Positions 5,982 to 7,013 of a DNA stretch of 7,013 bases are shown here, piece after piece (within the stretch, counting starts at the first letter, position 1; each line of letters begins with the position of its first letter). The stretch comes from Hydrogenophaga sp. (GTDB taxonomy: Bacteria; Pseudomonadota; Gammaproteobacteria; Burkholderiales; Burkholderiaceae_C): assembly GCA_018335615.1 (NCBI GenBank), contig JAGXRS010000411.1:1-7013 (forward strand). Reading direction: 5' to 3'. A model generated the notes under the pieces. That model made no database searches. It was given only the letters and a program-made list of their open reading frames with translations, and was not told where the DNA came from. Position numbers and translations under genes: made by a program.

Positions 5982-6174
5982 GGGCTTGCTCCTGTGTGTA
6001 CGTGTCGGCGGCCTGCTGGCCGCGCTCGATGTTGCGCAGGGTGTCGCGCGCCTGGCGCTCGATGCGCTGCGCATCGATGCGGCCCTGGCGCCAGCCCTGC
6101 ACTTGCCAGCCGGCGGTGGCGCCGATGGCCAGGCCGATGAGCAGCATCAGCACCAGGCGGGCGGCGGTGCTCAT
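5803..6174 (-). CDS. Rz: Rz-like inner-membrane spanin (i-spanin)
   Basis: 123 residues. The start ATG at 6174 overlaps the endolysin stop (ATGA). An upstream in-frame ATG at 6270 would add 32 residues with no hydrophobic content, so the downstream start, which puts the membrane segment at the N-terminus, is preferred. One N-terminal transmembrane helix (about residues 5-22, ARLVLMLLIGLAIGATAG), then a charged, Gln/Arg-rich helical periplasmic part (about 28-85) likely to form a coiled coil. Next comes VYRNVCFDDGGMRELRAAI, a block often seen near the end of proteobacterial phage Rz proteins, and a loose acidic tail. The expected role is to span the periplasm with Rz1 and fuse inner and outer membranes in the last lysis step. 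Confidence 0.85.
   Translation of the reverse strand: MSTAARLVLMLLIGLAIGATAGWQVQGWRQGRIDAQRIERQARDTLRNIERGQQAADTYTQEQAHVQPTRQQITRTVERIVTRDVYRNVCFDDGGMRELRAAIATGAPSGGAAEALPADHATD
5989..5993 (-). promoter_or_regulatory. Ribosome binding site for Rz1 inside the Rz gene
   Basis: AGGAG on the minus strand, seven bases from the ATG at 5981. It decides the Rz1 start, because the longest frame begins further upstream, without such a site and without a usable signal peptide. Confidence 0.7.
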
Positions 6175-6629
6175 GCCAGTTGATGGATGCCGGATCGCAC
6201 CCCGGTTGCCGTGATCGTCAAAATTCGGTTGACCGCGCGCTGCGGCGGCCGGGTGCTGACGTGCACCCACTGTTTGCCGCCGATGCCCTCAAGGATCAGC
6301 TGCCCAATGCCCAGCGTGCTGACCAGCGGCGCCAGCAACGCGGCCACGGCATAAGGTGTGCCGTAGCGCGGGGCCACAATGTCGGCGGCCTCGCCGGTCA
6401 TGTGGTCGCTGCTGCTGACGCCGCCCACCGCGCGATTGAGCACCGGGCCACGGTATGCGCTGGTGACGATGACGGGCACGCCCAGGGTGGCGCGGATGCG
6501 CTCCAACATCTCGGCGGTGTAGAGCAGGCGCTGCGCCACATCGCCCGGGGGCGTGTTGTCGATGCGCAGGCGCTGCGCGGTGGCGCTGGCGGTCAATTCC
6601 GCGAGCGTGAAATGCGGGGTGAGTTTCAT
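6171..6629 (-). CDS. Phage endolysin, peptidase M15 family (D-Ala-D-Ala carboxypeptidase-like)
   Basis: 152 residues from the ATG at 6629, chosen because GAAGGA lies just upstream and MKLTPHFTLAELTAS is the usual N-terminus of this family; the longer frame to 6662 would run back over the holin gene end. Zinc site: H76 and D83 in SSDHMTGEAADI (S-x-H-x-x-G-x-A-x-D) and H123 in WVHVS. SAYRG at 57-61 and the GQLILEG strand at 109-115 also fit. The position three before H123, a catalytic Glu in VanX-type M15 enzymes, is Gln120; E114 in the preceding strand may take that role (uncertain). The protein cuts peptide stems in peptidoglycan. No signal peptide, so release through the holin is expected. 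It starts 4 bases after the holin stop and overlaps Rz by 4 bases. Confidence 0.9.
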   Translation of the reverse strand: MKLTPHFTLAELTASATAQRLRIDNTPPGDVAQRLLYTAEMLERIRATLGVPVIVTSAYRGPVLNRAVGGVSSSDHMTGEAADIVAPRYGTPYAVAALLAPLVSTLGIGQLILEGIGGKQWVHVSTRPPQRAVNRILTITATGVRSGIHQLA

Positions 6630-6633
6630 GGGG

Positions 6634-6957
6634 TCATCCTTCTTTGACGCGGGTTCGAACAATCAGGACCGCAAAGCCGGCCAGCACCAGCGCCTGGTCG
6701 GCGGTAGGCGGCTCCATGCGCAGCCACTCGCCGGCGGCGTCGGCCGGGAAGCCGGTGGCCAGCAGCAGGGGCGCGGCCAGAGCACCGGCGGCGCCCATGG
6801 CCAGCAGCAGCCAGGCCAGGGCCTTGAGCCCGTCCACCAGGCGGGCGTGGGGCGTGATGCCGGGCGCCAGCGGGTTGCAGCGCTCCAGTTTGTTGAGCGC
6901 TTCGGCCAGCACGACGATGGCCGACAGCACATGCAGGATCTGGACAGCGGTGCTCAT
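6634..6957 (-). CDS. Putative holin / lysis-cassette membrane protein
   Basis: 107 residues with a strong AGGAGGT (6972-6966) eight bases before the ATG. Three hydrophobic segments: about 4-21 (AVQILHVLSAIVVLAEAL), about 46-68 (ALAWLLLAMGAAGALAAPLLLAT) and about 87-100 (DQALVLAGFAVLIV), with a short basic C-tail, RTRVKEG. Size, three likely membrane passes and position directly before the endolysin fit a class I holin, which forms inner-membrane lesions that free the endolysin. I cannot name a Pfam holin family, so the call rests on topology and synteny. No clear dual-start motif for an antiholin is visible at the N-terminus. Its start overlaps the stop of the preceding frame (ATGA). Confidence 0.7.
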   Translation of the reverse strand: MSTAVQILHVLSAIVVLAEALNKLERCNPLAPGITPHARLVDGLKALAWLLLAMGAAGALAAPLLLATGFPADAAGEWLRMEPPTADQALVLAGFAVLIVRTRVKEG

Positions 6958-7013
6958 GGCTGCTGACCTCCTGTGGCGGGTTGCTGGCCAGCGATGCGGT
7001 GCACAACAGCCAG
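6954..7013 (-). CDS. C-terminal end of an unidentified upstream phage gene (partial)
   Basis: On the minus strand the frame entering from the right edge reads LAVVHRIAGQQPATGGQQP and stops at a TGA overlapping the holin ATG (ATGA), the same coupling seen between endolysin and Rz. Only 19 residues are visible and they do not identify a family; a Gly/Gln/Pro-rich tail is all that can be said. Because the other two frames are also open here, this call depends on the overlap pattern. Confidence 0.4.
   Translation of the reverse strand: MAVVHRIAGQQPATGGQQP

Larger units (their letters stand above)
5474..7013. mobile_element. One end of a prophage: lysis module (continues beyond the window)
   Basis: From 7013 leftward on the minus strand lie an unknown gene end, a holin-like protein, an M15 endolysin, Rz, embedded Rz1 and an intrinsic terminator, an order found at the late-gene end of many tailed phages. 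Chromosomal-type genes begin again at the glutaredoxin gene. The exact left boundary is inferred near 5474, where the tRNA-like sequence breaks off. The 223 bases from 5474 to 5696 hold no convincing gene, only the terminator, a repeat pair and hairpins. No integrase, transposase or structural gene is in view, so the phage type is unknown. Confidence 0.7.

Noticed and set aside
6626..7006. 126-codon minus-strand frame across the holin gene
   Set aside because: Out of frame with the holin, which has a strong ribosome site and membrane segments; this frame gives an Arg/Ala/Gly-rich product without features.
1..7013. CRISPR array, IS element with terminal repeats, or defence system
   Set aside because: No regularly spaced repeats, transposase or known defence domains were seen on either strand.

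Overview
The window is very GC-rich, with dense codon-biased genes and several start/stop overlaps. Its SerA protein and short conserved genes look beta-proteobacterial, most likely Burkholderiales (Comamonadaceae-like). This rests on recalled family resemblance, not on a database search. It has two parts: about 5.4 kb of ordinary chromosome and, to the right, about 1.5 kb that looks like one end of a prophage carrying its lysis cassette.

Left part (1-3143): a 5'-truncated diacylglycerol/lipid kinase overlaps by ATGA with a calcineurin-type metallophosphoesterase. Converging on them from the minus strand is a two-HKD phospholipase D / cardiolipin synthase-like protein with a probable lipoprotein signal. 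Together they form a plausible envelope phospholipid neighbourhood: a lipid kinase, a phosphoesterase and a phosphatidyl transferase or phospholipase.

Middle (3144-5473): a 230-base divergent gap leads into serA (D-3-phosphoglycerate dehydrogenase with a C-terminal ACT domain), the first step of serine synthesis. serA overlaps by 4 bases with a small unrecognised gene. A glutaredoxin-like CPFC protein follows on the minus strand. Its upstream region shares a short gap with a plus-strand -10-like box. That box is followed at 5454-5474 by a sequence resembling the first 21 nucleotides of a tRNA gene, which then breaks off.

Right part (about 5474-7013): read on the minus strand, the order is end of an unknown gene, holin-like membrane protein, M15-type endolysin, Rz (i-spanin) and overlapping Rz1 (o-spanin lipoprotein). 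After these comes a very strong intrinsic terminator, then host-like DNA. Genes in this cassette are joined by ATGA overlaps or a 4-base gap, as expected for one lysis operon: holin permeabilises the inner membrane, endolysin cuts peptidoglycan, and the spanin pair disrupts the outer membrane. No integrase, transposase or second attachment end is in view.

I see no clearly novel biological system. The points most worth checking are the interrupted tRNA-like sequence at the presumed prophage junction, the 17-base repeat pair bracketing the terminator, and a substitution in a conserved motif of SerA.
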